DNA from: a virus
Direction: 5' to 3' (one strand)
IMG/VR virus record: IMGVR_UViG_3300005056_000001
Span: 188,001-252,000 of that record
DNA: 64,000 bases
Shown one piece after another: positions 1 to 8,276 of the stretch. Each line of letters begins with the position of its first letter. Position 1 is the stretch's first letter. The translations under genes were made by a program, and so were the position numbers. The notes beneath the pieces were generated by a model that ran no database searches, was not told where the DNA came from, and saw only the letters and a list, made by a program, of their open reading frames with translations.

Positions 1-1
1 A

Positions 2-775
2 CAAAAATACGGAAAGGTTGGTGGTACCAATGACACGCTTGAGATGTTATTGGAATTAAACAAGGTAACATCCCTACATTTTATGAATTTGGGGATTAAA
101 AAGATTCCCGAATCCATTGGTTGTTTAAGGAACCTAAGATATTTATACCTGAGCAACAATACTATTAGAACCTTGCCGACAGGACTTTTTGGACTAAACC
201 TTGAGCATCTATGGCTCGACGAGAACATAATATCAATTGTTCCTGACGGGATTGGTAGATGTTCCACACTTAGGTCTTTGTGGCTAAACAACAACAAGCT
301 ATATACACTTCCTGTCGATTTTTCCATGTTAAAAAACCTAGAACACCTAGAGTTGTTTCGTAACAATTTTTCTAAAATTCCCGACTGTATTGGTGGCCTA
401 GTCCAATTGAAAATATTGAACATGTGGAATAATAATATACAATTTTTGACGGGCGAGGTGTTTAGGTGTAAAAATCTGATTCTTCTTGATGTGTCAAGAA
501 ATAATATTCGTTGTGTCGGCAATGGGATTTCCAACCTAACAAACTTGGAAAGGCTCCATATGTCAGAAAACAGGCTAAAGAGTATGTTGCCAATAACACA
601 GGCCAATCTGCCCAACCTAAAGAGTATACTTCTTGAAACCAATAATATAACAAAACCCCCAACGGATTATTCTAGGTTGAAATCTCTTAGACTGCTAAGT
701 TTGTACGACAACGAATTTACGACCAAGGAAGGAGAATGTATAAAAGAAGCATTAAAAGGACAAAAGTCACAGTAG
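2..775 (+). CDS. Leucine-rich-repeat protein, 5'-truncated by window edge
   Basis: The frame is open from base 2 with no stop, and the first in-frame ATG (44) already lies inside repeat sequence, so the true start is probably upstream of the window. About nine to ten LRR units of the LxxLxLxxNxI type fill the visible protein (for example LRYLYLSNNTI, LEHLWLDENII, LRSLWLNNNKL), spaced about 23 residues apart. Such repeats form a curved solenoid that binds other proteins. Three more LRR proteins occur in this window. The others have a helical N-terminal segment of about 70 residues, which is missing here and is presumably upstream. There is no signal peptide in the visible part, so a cytoplasmic location is likely. 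The binding partner is unknown. Confidence 0.85.
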   Translation, partial: QKYGKVGGTNDTLEMLLELNKVTSLHFMNLGIKKIPESIGCLRNLRYLYLSNNTIRTLPTGLFGLNLEHLWLDENIISIVPDGIGRCSTLRSLWLNNNKLYTLPVDFSMLKNLEHLELFRNNFSKIPDCIGGLVQLKILNMWNNNIQFLTGEVFRCKNLILLDVSRNNIRCVGNGISNLTNLERLHMSENRLKSMLPITQANLPNLKSILLETNNITKPPTDYSRLKSLRLLSLYDNEFTTKEGECIKEALKGQKSQ

Positions 776-797
776 TACTTAACACACCAAATGAACT

Positions 798-1385
798 ATG
801 TATATAAAAAGAATAGTCAAGAAAATAAAGGAACACATCGAAAAGCACAACATAAGGATCTCGACATTCGAGGAATTGTCGGATGTTATTGGACAGGTTT
901 CGGATATTGATTGTGGGTCAACCATGGATCTTCTCAAAGAATTAGGATTGGGTATGTCGGGCGAACTGTCCCCCAAGGGTTCCGATTTTATCATGACCAA
1001 ATACGTGCTTTCGGGTTCCGAAATATGTATTGTGTTTAGTGTGTCCGACAAAAAATTGGCGGACATGAGACCCGAAATCGAGGAATGGCTAAAGCAGAAG
1101 TATCCCGACAGATTCAGTGGCTTATTGATTTATGATGAGTTGGTATACAAGGGTATCACATCGGATTCATTTTCCCAACGCTTTGGTGTGACAATGGTTT
1201 TAGGCGGCCTTATCCAAGGAGACGCCATTGAGCCGTACAGGCCCGCATTGGATATCCTGACATATTGCAACGGGTTTTATATAAACAACACCCAATACAT
1301 TAAAACCTGTGACAGATTTACCAAGGGATATGTCCTAGACTACCTAAGAGACAAGGACGATTGGAAGTCTTATGCACAATTATAA
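798..1385 (+). CDS. Hypothetical protein, 195 aa
   Basis: I do not recognise this protein. It follows the LRR gene after 22 bases on the same strand and is probably co-transcribed with it. The N-terminus is basic and helical (MYIKRIVKKIKEHIEKHN), and the rest is a mixed soluble sequence without membrane segments or cysteine clusters. Neighbours on both sides share orientation and tight spacing, and the antisense frame gives only a short shadow. A tail- or DNA-associated role cannot be decided from sequence. Confidence 0.75.
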   Translation: MYIKRIVKKIKEHIEKHNIRISTFEELSDVIGQVSDIDCGSTMDLLKELGLGMSGELSPKGSDFIMTKYVLSGSEICIVFSVSDKKLADMRPEIEEWLKQKYPDRFSGLLIYDELVYKGITSDSFSQRFGVTMVLGGLIQGDAIEPYRPALDILTYCNGFYINNTQYIKTCDRFTKGYVLDYLRDKDDWKSYAQL

Positions 1386-1405
1386 CCAAAAAACAATTAT
1401 AAAAC

Positions 1406-1840
1406 ATGGGTACACAGGACAAGGATTACAGGGTATTGTTAAAAAAATATGAAGACCTTCAGGTTGAGTATGATGTCTTGGAGCAAGATTTTAAGTCTGC
1501 CAATGCATATGCAACCGAATGCAAAGAGGAGTTGGAGGAATCAGAGGAAAACAAAGACTCTGTGGATAAGCTAGAAAATCGGGTCGAGGATCAGAGGCTT
1601 AAAATAGAGTCTCTAGAGCGTGAGTGTGAGACAAAGTGTGACAAAATTGACGATCTGACTTGTAAACAATCAGAATTGGAGGGCGAAAAATTACATCAGG
1701 AATGGTTTGGACTTGACGACAGGTTTATTTTGTCGTCCGAAAAGGACGAAATAATCTTGTTGCTCGGAGAAGTTTCGATGGTATCGAATGGTCGAGTCAT
1801 TATAGACACACTGACCACGCTGTTGGGCAAATCACAATAG
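1406..1840 (+). CDS. Coiled-coil protein, 144 aa
   Basis: Residues of about 5-100 are strongly heptad-like and rich in Glu, Lys and Leu (YEDLQVEYDVLEQDF, LEESEENKDSVDKLENRVED), which predicts a long coiled coil followed by a small C-terminal domain. There is no signal peptide. The gene lies 20 bases after the preceding gene. It could be a scaffold or assembly factor, but no family is recognisable. Confidence 0.75.
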   Translation: MGTQDKDYRVLLKKYEDLQVEYDVLEQDFKSANAYATECKEELEESEENKDSVDKLENRVEDQRLKIESLERECETKCDKIDDLTCKQSELEGEKLHQEWFGLDDRFILSSEKDEIILLLGEVSMVSNGRVIIDTLTTLLGKSQ

Positions 1841-1846
1841 TACATA
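1840..1846 (+). promoter_or_regulatory. GTACATA motif, candidate late promoter
   Basis: GTACATA followed by an AT-rich stretch (TCTTACTATATA) lies 33 nt before the ATG at 1880. The same heptamer precedes several virion genes in this window. It overlaps the stop codon of the upstream gene. Confidence 0.4.
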
Positions 1847-1879
1847 TCTTACTATATAATTAATAAATAATCCAATAGA

Positions 1880-2998
1880 ATGAGACGAGTAGCAGACAAT
1901 TTAAACAGAGACGATAAATATATTGATGTTGTGGTTGGTACCGAGGTGGTATGCCAAAAATACGAAACAGCCGCAAAAATTGTTGGCAAAGAATTTATGC
2001 CCAAGGTCGGACACTACGAGTACGAATTGATGTGGGAAGACGGTACAAACGCATTTGAGTTCGGGGACGTTCTTTCTTTGGCAGAGGACAAAAAATTCCT
2101 CAACGAGGCCGCCATAAGCAAGGAGGATGCCGTTGCCATTAAAAAGATGAAGGATTTCTACAAACTGACCAAGCTAGTAATCAAGCCGTTCAAGGAACTA
2201 AAAGATCAAGACAGAAACAAGGTATTGGCATCCTTTTCGGATTCTAACACCGAAATCCTTAATGTTTCGGCATTTGCATATCACATCACCTTTGTCGGAA
2301 AAGACAAAACCGAACACCAATTTTTTATTGACTTTGAGGAGCCGCTTTCTGATGCTGCCATGTTTATAACATCCTCATTCGACAGTCTGTTTGACATGTT
2401 TGCAGAAGAAGAATATGACAAGTTTTGCAAGATTCCGAACGATATTACTGTCAAGAACAAAATGATCTACACATCAGACGACTTTACAGGAACCACTTTT
2501 GTTGGGAGCTACAATGATTTATACACATACATCATTTCAACCCTTGAGGCCGACAAATATAAAATGTTGTCGTCGTTTGTGAAAGAGTTTGACTTGGGGA
2601 AGACCGAAAATGGCTATGTCAATCAGACTGCCCTAGACGGTGTAATCAAAAAAGACACCATGTCTTACTTCGATGACATGTGGGGAAAGGACGGTGTAGA
2701 ATTTATGAAAGGGAATTTCAACACTGATTATAACGAGTTGCTTGCGCTTTCCGACAAGGTTAATTTAAACAAATACAAAGACCTATACCTAGCAAAATAC
2801 TTGGCACGTCCCAAGAATCCTGTATTCTATGAAATAATGATGGAGGGTGATTTGGAAGGCGAGGTATACAAGGACATTATCGAGTACAAACATTGGATCA
2901 ACGAGAATCTATATGTGGCATGTGAGTTTATCCTTGGCAGCGAACCAATAAAAAACCTAAATGGTAAAATTTATACAGTCCCGTATATGGGAGCCTAG
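1880..2998 (+). CDS. Hypothetical, possibly virion-associated protein, 372 aa
   Basis: The protein is acidic and soluble, with no membrane segment and no recognised domain. Two features hint at a virion or late role. It is preceded by the GTACATA motif, and its first residues (MRRVADN) resemble the MRRITE/MKRIVE starts of the late-operon LRR and protease genes, although the Glu of the putative cleavage site is absent. A strong terminator follows, so it is the last gene of its unit. The function is unknown. Confidence 0.8.
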   Translation: MRRVADNLNRDDKYIDVVVGTEVVCQKYETAAKIVGKEFMPKVGHYEYELMWEDGTNAFEFGDVLSLAEDKKFLNEAAISKEDAVAIKKMKDFYKLTKLVIKPFKELKDQDRNKVLASFSDSNTEILNVSAFAYHITFVGKDKTEHQFFIDFEEPLSDAAMFITSSFDSLFDMFAEEEYDKFCKIPNDITVKNKMIYTSDDFTGTTFVGSYNDLYTYIISTLEADKYKMLSSFVKEFDLGKTENGYVNQTALDGVIKKDTMSYFDDMWGKDGVEFMKGNFNTDYNELLALSDKVNLNKYKDLYLAKYLARPKNPVFYEIMMEGDLEGEVYKDIIEYKHWINENLYVACEFILGSEPIKNLNGKIYTVPYMGA

Positions 2999-3022
2999 TT
3001 GGTCAAGACATAATATATTTTC

Positions 3023-3062
3023 AAAAGGGATGCAAAATTATTTTTGCATCCCTTTTGTTTTT
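3023..3062 (+). terminator. Strong rho-independent terminator
   Basis: A perfect 15-bp inverted repeat (AAAAGGGATGCAAAA and its complement) with a 4-nt loop is followed by GTTTTT. It lies just after the stop of the 372-aa gene. Confidence 0.9.
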
Positions 3063-3102
3063 ATAAATATTTATTGTACATTGGGTGCTTAACAAGAAGG
3101 AT

Positions 3103-3366
3103 ATGAGACATAAAAACACCGACGCAACAATACCAAAGATTTTTGACGGATTTGTGCAATTAAAGACCGACACGATTCTTGGGGGTCTAAACAAAAGCAA
3201 ACCAATATACAAGAAATTTATGTCTTGGCAAAACGGTTTTATGTATTTGTTGAGATACACCTTTGTTGGTGGTTGGGCAATCAACAAAGATGTCAGGGAC
3301 AGAGAATTGATAAAACCTGTTGATTATGATAATTACATCAAGATCGACCAAGTTGTAACACGATAA
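3103..3366 (+). CDS. Hypothetical protein, 87 aa
   Basis: This is a small soluble protein with no recognised domain. I chose the ATG at 3103 (MRHKNTDAT) over a GTG at 3085 because ATG dominates in the neighbouring genes. A TATAAATA sequence, like the T4 late promoter box, occurs at about 3062-3069 upstream. The gene is two bases from the next LRR gene and likely co-transcribed. Confidence 0.65.
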   Translation: MRHKNTDATIPKIFDGFVQLKTDTILGGLNKSKPIYKKFMSWQNGFMYLLRYTFVGGWAINKDVRDRELIKPVDYDNYIKIDQVVTR

Positions 3367-3368
3367 AC

Positions 3369-4343
3369 ATGAAAACACAACAGAAGCTTCTACGACTCCT
3401 CAGAACAGGAGATACCGACAATATTGAATTGGCATATCAGTTGGCAAAGTCTAGCAATACCAAAATCGACCTGACCGAATTTCGGGCCATGCATAAAATG
3501 TTGTTCAAGTACAGTACTCTAACGTATCAGACACTTTCATGTGAGGAGGAAAAGAAAATGATCTATGAATTGTTTAATCTAAAAACGATAACCTTAGTAA
3601 AGGACTATGTGGAACACGACAGTCTTTGTCATTTACAAAATGTTACTAGCATAACAATGAACGGATTGTGTCTGACCAAGGTTCCTGAATGGATTTATTC
3701 ACTAAATAACCTAGAATATCTATCACTTTCCACCAATATAATTCCTGTATTTCCCAAGCGTTTGTGTGGGATGACAAAACTAAAACATCTTGGTTTTTAT
3801 AATAGCAGAGTCGAAACTATTCCTGACGAGATTGGGAACCTGACCGAGTTAGTATACTTAAATCTGAGTGGTGGTTACCTAAAGGAACTCCCTGAATCAA
3901 TCGGAAATCTAACAAATCTTAAAACATTGGGTGTCGGATTCAACCAAATAACACACCTTCACGAATCAATCGGAAATCTTACAGAAATATGTTACTTACA
4001 TATTAATAACAATAATATTAAACACCTCCCCGAATCAATTGGAAGCCTGACAGATATTATTCATTTTGACATGTCAGCCAACGAGATCGAGTTGTTCCCC
4101 CAATCCATCGGGAACCTAAAAAACTTGTCACTTCTGATAGCCTACAAGAACAAAATCGAAATATTGCCCGACACAATGGGAAGTTTAGAGCAAGTTGAAA
4201 TGTTAAGACTAGACAGCAACCAAATAAACACAGTGTCCGAGTCCATAGGCAACCTACAAAACCTGTATAAAATAGAACTCAGAAACAACCCAATAAACAA
4301 AACTTCTGTACCAATCTCGTTCAGACACAAAATAACCAAATAA
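3369..4343 (+). CDS. Leucine-rich-repeat protein with helical N-terminal domain, 324 aa
   Basis: Residues of about 1-75 form a helical segment containing LLRTGDTDNIELAYQLAKSS, related to the N-termini of the two late-operon LRR proteins. About nine LRRs follow (residues about 90-310), many with the pattern LPESIGNLTNL typical of bacterial and plant-type intracellular LRRs. There is no secretion signal. The gene overlaps the next start by one base (TAATG), which suggests translational coupling. Role: protein binding, target unknown. Confidence 0.9.
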   Translation: MKTQQKLLRLLRTGDTDNIELAYQLAKSSNTKIDLTEFRAMHKMLFKYSTLTYQTLSCEEEKKMIYELFNLKTITLVKDYVEHDSLCHLQNVTSITMNGLCLTKVPEWIYSLNNLEYLSLSTNIIPVFPKRLCGMTKLKHLGFYNSRVETIPDEIGNLTELVYLNLSGGYLKELPESIGNLTNLKTLGVGFNQITHLHESIGNLTEICYLHINNNNIKHLPESIGSLTDIIHFDMSANEIELFPQSIGNLKNLSLLIAYKNKIEILPDTMGSLEQVEMLRLDSNQINTVSESIGNLQNLYKIELRNNPINKTSVPISFRHKITK

Positions 4344-4741
4344 TGACAAAAACATTCGAAGAAACAAAAAAGACACACCTAGAATGCTGCCTGACAAGAG
4401 ACCTAGAAGGGCTGAGTATAACCAAGGCAGACGAACACGGAGTTAATTGTGTTGGTGTACATTTTTTTGAGGAGCCACCAACACTAGACGAGTTCGTCGA
4501 GAAGTGTTACTACATTGAAAGCGCAATAGACATGATTATCTTTATGGAATTCACATTCAAACAGGCATTTTTCCATGGATTGGTAGACTTCAACGACTAT
4601 GACAGTCTTGCTACCAAACAGAAGCATTTTCGTACCGCCACACTTGATTATTTTGGGGCACAAACAAACGGGAATATTCCTGACGAGGCAAAGTTTCATG
4701 ACGCTCTATTAGAGTTTGGAAGATCACTTTTTGAACAATAA
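4343..4741 (+). CDS. Hypothetical protein, 132 aa
   Basis: The start codon overlaps the stop of the LRR gene, so the two are coupled and may act together. The protein is acidic and soluble, rich in Phe in the second half, with a single Cys-Cys pair near residue 13. There is no recognisable family. Confidence 0.75.
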   Translation: MTKTFEETKKTHLECCLTRDLEGLSITKADEHGVNCVGVHFFEEPPTLDEFVEKCYYIESAIDMIIFMEFTFKQAFFHGLVDFNDYDSLATKQKHFRTATLDYFGAQTNGNIPDEAKFHDALLEFGRSLFEQ

Positions 4742-4750
4742 AGAACAATA

Positions 4751-4981
4751 ATGGAAATAACAACAATATTAAAAACAGGCCAAAGTCCGTATAGAACTCA
4801 CGAAAAAATAAAACCTCCAAAGGGTTTTAGACTAGACATAGACGAAACAAAAATGTATAAAACAACCTACCTGTCCCCACACCAAAGCAGATCAAAGCTT
4901 TGGGAATACGGCTTCTTCCTTGTAAAGGGGTGTTGGTTGACAGAAAATCAAATATTTTTGAATAGTGTTTCTAGGAATTGA
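4751..4981 (+). CDS. Hypothetical protein, 76 aa
   Basis: A short soluble protein with no domain I recognise, placed 9 bases after the previous gene on the same strand. It is supported by position in a gene run and by the absence of a plausible competing frame. Confidence 0.55.
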   Translation: MEITTILKTGQSPYRTHEKIKPPKGFRLDIDETKMYKTTYLSPHQSRSKLWEYGFFLVKGCWLTENQIFLNSVSRN

Positions 4982-5220
4982 GGCAATATTTTAAGTAATG
5001 ACATAAAAAATAAAAATGGAAATAACACTCAAGTCGGTAATAACTTACAGGCAACGTATCGAATTTGGACTAGTAATCGCCAAAGAAATTCTTGGCCATG
5101 ATTATGAATGGAACGAGATGTCGGATATATTGGATATGGATATAAGTTATTCGTATATCATAGCCGAAGATGTTTTTGAATACATGGACTGTACCGAGGA
5201 TGTTTATGACGAAATCATTA

Positions 5221-5228
5221 AAAAAAAT
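5221..5228. repeat. Left 8-bp target-site duplication
   Basis: AAAAAAAT immediately outside the left inverted repeat, matching 9317-9324. One extra A precedes the left copy, which could be homopolymer slippage. Confidence 0.75.
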
Positions 5229-5255
5229 GGCAATTACATACCTTTTTACACCAAA
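5229..5255 (+). repeat. Left terminal inverted repeat of the IS element
   Basis: 27 bp beginning GGCAATTACATACC and ending TTACACCAAA. It matches the reverse complement of 9290-9316 at 26 of 27 positions. Confidence 0.9.
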
Positions 5256-5281
5256 TAAATAACAGTACAGACAATAACGAT

Positions 5282-5325
5282 AAAAGCCCCAACCTATCCG
5301 AATAGGTTGTGGCTTTTATCTATTT
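5282..5325 (-). terminator. Terminator after the element's lipoprotein gene
   Basis: A 16-bp stem (AAAAGCCCCAACCTAT pairing with ATAGGTTGTGGCTTTT, one G-T-type mismatch) has a CCGA loop. It ends the minus-strand lipoprotein gene and may also work in the plus direction. Confidence 0.8.
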
Positions 5326-5336
5326 TAATCAATTAT

Positions 5337-6125
5337 CTACTGAACAGCATCCAACATCAACATTTGAATCTTATTCATTCTAACCATTTGCTTTGTAGTT
5401 AAATCATCAGATGAAGTTTGTAGTTTATTTGAAAACTTCGTAGCCTTCTCCATAAGTGCAGGGTATTCACCTAGAGCAGAAGGATCACCGTCCATTGCTT
5501 TTCTGTACACAGAAACGTACTTCTTAGTGTAATCTTCATACTCATCCAACACTTCATCCCACTCAGTTGACGAACTAACCACAGGAGTTGAATTAGAACT
5601 ATTAGATGCGACTTTAGATACCACATTTTCTTTTAGGCTAGATGTTAGTCTTACTGTCTTTGCCTTTGAAGGATCCACAATCAACCCTTTGTCATAAATC
5701 ATAAACTCAAGCCAAATAGTTTCGCCCTCATTTAGTGATAGACATTGTTCAAACGGTTTTGTACCATACTTACCTAAATTCGTTACAATTGGGGAGCCCG
5801 AAACATCCATGATATCGGCATTGATACAATATTCATTTGACTTCCCTGCACCCACGCCACAATATTGGACATCGTTAACGTCAAAAGTAAAATCCTTGTC
5901 TGTACGCTTAATCTCGACCAACAGCTTATGCCCATAGGCACTTGCCGCAATATTCAAACTTGAATTTACAATCTCAAAATTTGAGGATAAGGCACCATTC
6001 ATTAATTGAGTGACTTCTAGCTTAGTGTTACTTGCCTTTAACTCTTCTTTTTTGGTTTCACCACCACAAGAAATAAGGAATAACAATATCATTAATACCC
6101 CAAAAACATTTTTTAAACTTTTCAT
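5337..6125 (-). CDS. Secreted lipoprotein, IS passenger (262 aa)
   Basis: The N-terminus (MKSLKNVFGVLMILLFLISC) is a lipoprotein signal with lipobox LISC and a following GGETKKEE, as in Bacteroidetes exported lipoproteins. The mature part has an acidic and serine-rich linker and a helical C-terminal third. No enzymatic domain is seen. A close paralogue is encoded at 46123-46908, with the same signal sequence, shared C-terminal motifs and a related upstream region. As the gene lies inside the IS element it is probably host-derived cargo. A surface role such as receptor masking is only speculation. Confidence 0.85.
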   Translation of the reverse strand: MKSLKNVFGVLMILLFLISCGGETKKEELKASNTKLEVTQLMNGALSSNFEIVNSSLNIAASAYGHKLLVEIKRTDKDFTFDVNDVQYCGVGAGKSNEYCINADIMDVSGSPIVTNLGKYGTKPFEQCLSLNEGETIWLEFMIYDKGLIVDPSKAKTVRLTSSLKENVVSKVASNSSNSTPVVSSSTEWDEVLDEYEDYTKKYVSVYRKAMDGDPSALGEYPALMEKATKFSNKLQTSSDDLTTKQMVRMNKIQMLMLDAVQ

Positions 6126-6560
6126 ATTATGTTATTTGTTACTTTTGGAGGCAAAAAGCGGAATGTTTAGGTTGAAATCAAAATGGTAAAAAAGAAGGCG
6201 TACCCCCTGCATAATTCCAATGCCTGATAGGTACGACCAAGCACCCAACACAATTGAAATAGCAATGAGGACACGCCCATAGTGGCGCATCATCAGTCAT
6301 TCTCTTGTGTTATATTAAAATTGGTCGTTTTATCAAGCAAGAAATGTCCGCAACGCAAACTCTTTATATATTATATGGTCTTATCTTTTATTCGATAGTT
6401 CTATTTTTGGTTTAAAATGGGCACAACATTGTCTCCACTTCTGTATTCATAAATACAAAAGTATACTATTTTTATGGAATTAGAAAACACTTGGCTGTGT
6501 TTTTAGTTCGTTTAGTGAAATTAATTGTTTGAATAGTTAGTTAAGTCGTTGGTAGGCATA
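6126..6560 (-). promoter_or_regulatory. 435-bp leader upstream of the lipoprotein gene
   Basis: There is no convincing gene. About 250 bp of this stretch is recognisably similar, on the opposite strand, to the region before the second lipoprotein gene (about 45930-46122). Shared blocks are AAAAATAGAACTATC, ATAAAGAGTTTG, GCTTGGTNGTACC, CAGGGGGTAC and ATTCCGCTTTT. The conservation suggests a promoter and a long leader. A short open frame (6178-6300, minus) with a CPHC motif lies in it but is not well supported. Confidence 0.5.
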
Positions 6561-6606
6561 AAAAAACTCGCCCATTTTAGCATTGTTAAGTGGCTTGGCG
6601 AGTGTG
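6561..6606 (-). terminator. Terminator of the hicBA operon
   Basis: ACTCGCC (6566-6572) pairs with GGCGAGT (6597-6603), with further partial pairing inside. On the minus strand this is followed by a run of seven T residues. It lies just after hicA. Confidence 0.65.
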
Positions 6607-6626
6607 TTGGTTCTTTATTAAATGTA

Positions 6627-6833
6627 CTACATGATTGGAATATCAAGCTGTTTACATATTAACTCACCTAAACTCCTATCAATTGTTGTATGTCTAGGAA
6701 CAGAAGTTTTCTTACCCACTGAATTTTTCCATATAGCGTGTTTTTTACCATTTCTATGAAAAACGCAATCATTACTTGTTAAATGCTTAAGAAACTTTGT
6801 TGTTTTCAAATCAAAAATATTAGTTACAAGCAC
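6627..6833 (-). CDS. hicA: HicA-type mRNA interferase toxin
   Basis: The 68-aa protein matches the HicA family in length and motifs: a short helix, then FHRNGKKHAIWKNSVG with the His expected at the catalytic region, then the conserved SVPRH. HicA toxins are ribosome-independent RNases with a double-stranded-RNA-binding fold that cleave mRNA and are neutralised by HicB. The gene overlaps the end of hicB by 14 bases and lies downstream of it, the antitoxin-first order seen in some hic loci. It rides inside the IS element and could stabilise it or act against superinfection. Confidence 0.8.
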   Translation of the reverse strand: MLVTNIFDLKTTKFLKHLTSNDCVFHRNGKKHAIWKNSVGKKTSVPRHTTIDRSLGELICKQLDIPIM

Positions 6834-7047
6834 TTAATGTATACAATTCTTCTTCTTTTGTGGTATTATCAGTCTCAGATTCATTATATTCATCTCGAAC
6901 ATCTTCAAGATGTAATTCTAACGCATCTTGTATATTCTCCAATAACCCTGCACGTGTCTTACCTTGGGACATAACCGCAGGAATTTCCTTTAATTGCCCA
7001 ATTAAAAAACCGTCAGCCCCTTCTTTAATCATTAATGTAATTTTCAT
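6820..7047 (-). CDS. hicB: HicB-type antitoxin
   Basis: The start at 7047 gives MKITLMIKEGADGFLIGQLK, which is the usual first strand of the HicB partial RNase H-like fold. The frame is open further upstream but that part is lysine-rich and looks untranslated. The motif IPAVMSQGKTRAGLLENIQD followed by ALELHLEDV is typical of HicB (consensus PGVxSQGxTxxEAxxNxxEA). It is 75 aa, normal for a HicB with a short C-terminal tail. It binds and inhibits HicA and often represses its own operon. Confidence 0.85.
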   Translation of the reverse strand: MKITLMIKEGADGFLIGQLKEIPAVMSQGKTRAGLLENIQDALELHLEDVRDEYNESETDNTTKEEELYTLSACN

Positions 7048-7182
7048 CTTTTTAGATTTTTTTAGATTTTTAGATGTTGACTTACTTAATATAAGTACAT
7101 TTATTGACAATAACGAAATAATGTACCCAATTCGTTCAATTTAATACAACATTAACATTTATTTTATGGTTTATGTACAAAA

Positions 7183-8152
7183 TTAACCCTTCTTAGGATT
7201 AAAATTCAAAGCTTTAGTCATATTTTTATCAAATGTCGTCAATTTCTCTTCTTCAATAGGTTCAATTGTTTGTCCTTCTTTATTGAAGTCAAACGGTAAA
7301 GACAATTGCCCCATTTTTCGTTGATTCAACTTTTCAAATTGCGACCACATTTGCTGCATATTATCAGACAATTGGAACAATGTAATAATTTGGTTGATTT
7401 GAGCCGTTAAATTGGGGTGTCCTACGTCAGTAGTAAGACTTTGATGAAACTTGGCTGTATACTTACCATTTTTACTCTTGGGGGTCTTCTTTTTTATTTC
7501 CGATAATATATTCGGTGGTAATTGTTCATATATCAGCTTATTTGTCCATTTACCGACAACACCTGGGCGTTTTTTAATTCCTTTTACTGTAAAATCCCAA
7601 CCATTTAATCTAAATAACTCTTTATAAAAAATATCAGGGAAACGTTTTTGCCACGGTAGAAGTTCTTCACTAATATAAGCCTTTAATAATTTTTGTAACT
7701 CATCTTTCTCCCTATCGTATTGGTATCCTGTTGCCTCGTCAATAACAGCAAGTATACCAATCTTAGCGAACGCACGGGTTAATACTTCCGCTTGTTCTGC
7801 GGTATCTATATATTTTTCGGGAATGAGTCCAACTTTTCTAGCTTCTAACAACATGTCACAGAGTTCAACCAATACAGTAGCCTCATATCCATTAGCAGAA
7901 AGTCCACTGTTTGTTTTAAATTCAATAGGAGAAAATACACCAGCTTTCAACTCTTCATTAATAAGCGATTGAAAGCTTTTGTTTTTAACCATACTAGGGA
8001 TTTTACTTCCCCTAGTCTGTCCTAACTTAAATGCTGTTTGTAGCCCTCTTCCCGAAAGAACTCTACGTCCATCACTTAAAACATAACAAGGAATTGATAA
8101 GTCACCAATCTCTATTTCACCATAGTGGGTCGATTTTAGTCTATCAGTCTTC

Positions 8153-8154
<2 letters not shown>
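7183..8154 (-). CDS. P63C-domain protein
   Basis: The N-terminal region (about residues 15-45, IPCYVLSDGRRVLSGRGLQ) resembles the start of phage antirepressor-like proteins. Residues of about 180-290 carry the P63C domain: FYKELFRLNGWDF, RPGVVGKWTNKLIYEQLPP, then KFHQSLTTDVGHPNL. P63C proteins occur in phages and mobile elements, and a regulatory DNA-binding role is often assumed but not well established. The gene is the second minus-strand gene inside the IS element, after the transposase. A tract of ATTT repeats lies directly before its start codon and could alter its translation by slippage. Confidence 0.85.
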
Positions 8155-8191
<37 letters not shown>

Positions 8192-8276
8192 ACAATTTTT
8201 GCCCAGTCGCAAGTAGTTGATTAATATTAGTTTATGTGCATTTGATCATTATCTATATATATAGATATTGCCCAAC

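Larger units (their letters stand above)
5016..5258 (+). pseudogene. 5' part of a phage gene interrupted by an IS1595-family element
   Basis: The reading frame runs 71 codons in phage sequence and then enters the left terminal inverted repeat at 5229, which supplies the last nine residues (GNYIPFYTK) and the stop. The missing 3' part lies beyond the element at 9317-9457. The two halves are out of phase by one base because the left copy has eight A residues before the T and the right copy has seven. With seven A residues they would join into a single protein of about 115 aa. The function is unknown. Its loss evidently does not prevent phage growth, if the sampled genomes are viable. Confidence 0.75.

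Noticed and set aside
3062-3069. T4-type late promoter TATAAATA
   Set aside because: A single match in AT-rich DNA downstream of a terminator, and the box does not recur before most virion genes, unlike GTACATA.
6132-6300. Two overlapping short minus-strand frames, one (6178-6300) with CPHCYFNC
   Set aside because: Only 40 and 53 codons, in competing frames, and largely missing in the related leader at 45.9-46.1 kb, where a stop soon follows. A CLVVP stretch is conserved, so a small relic gene cannot be fully excluded.
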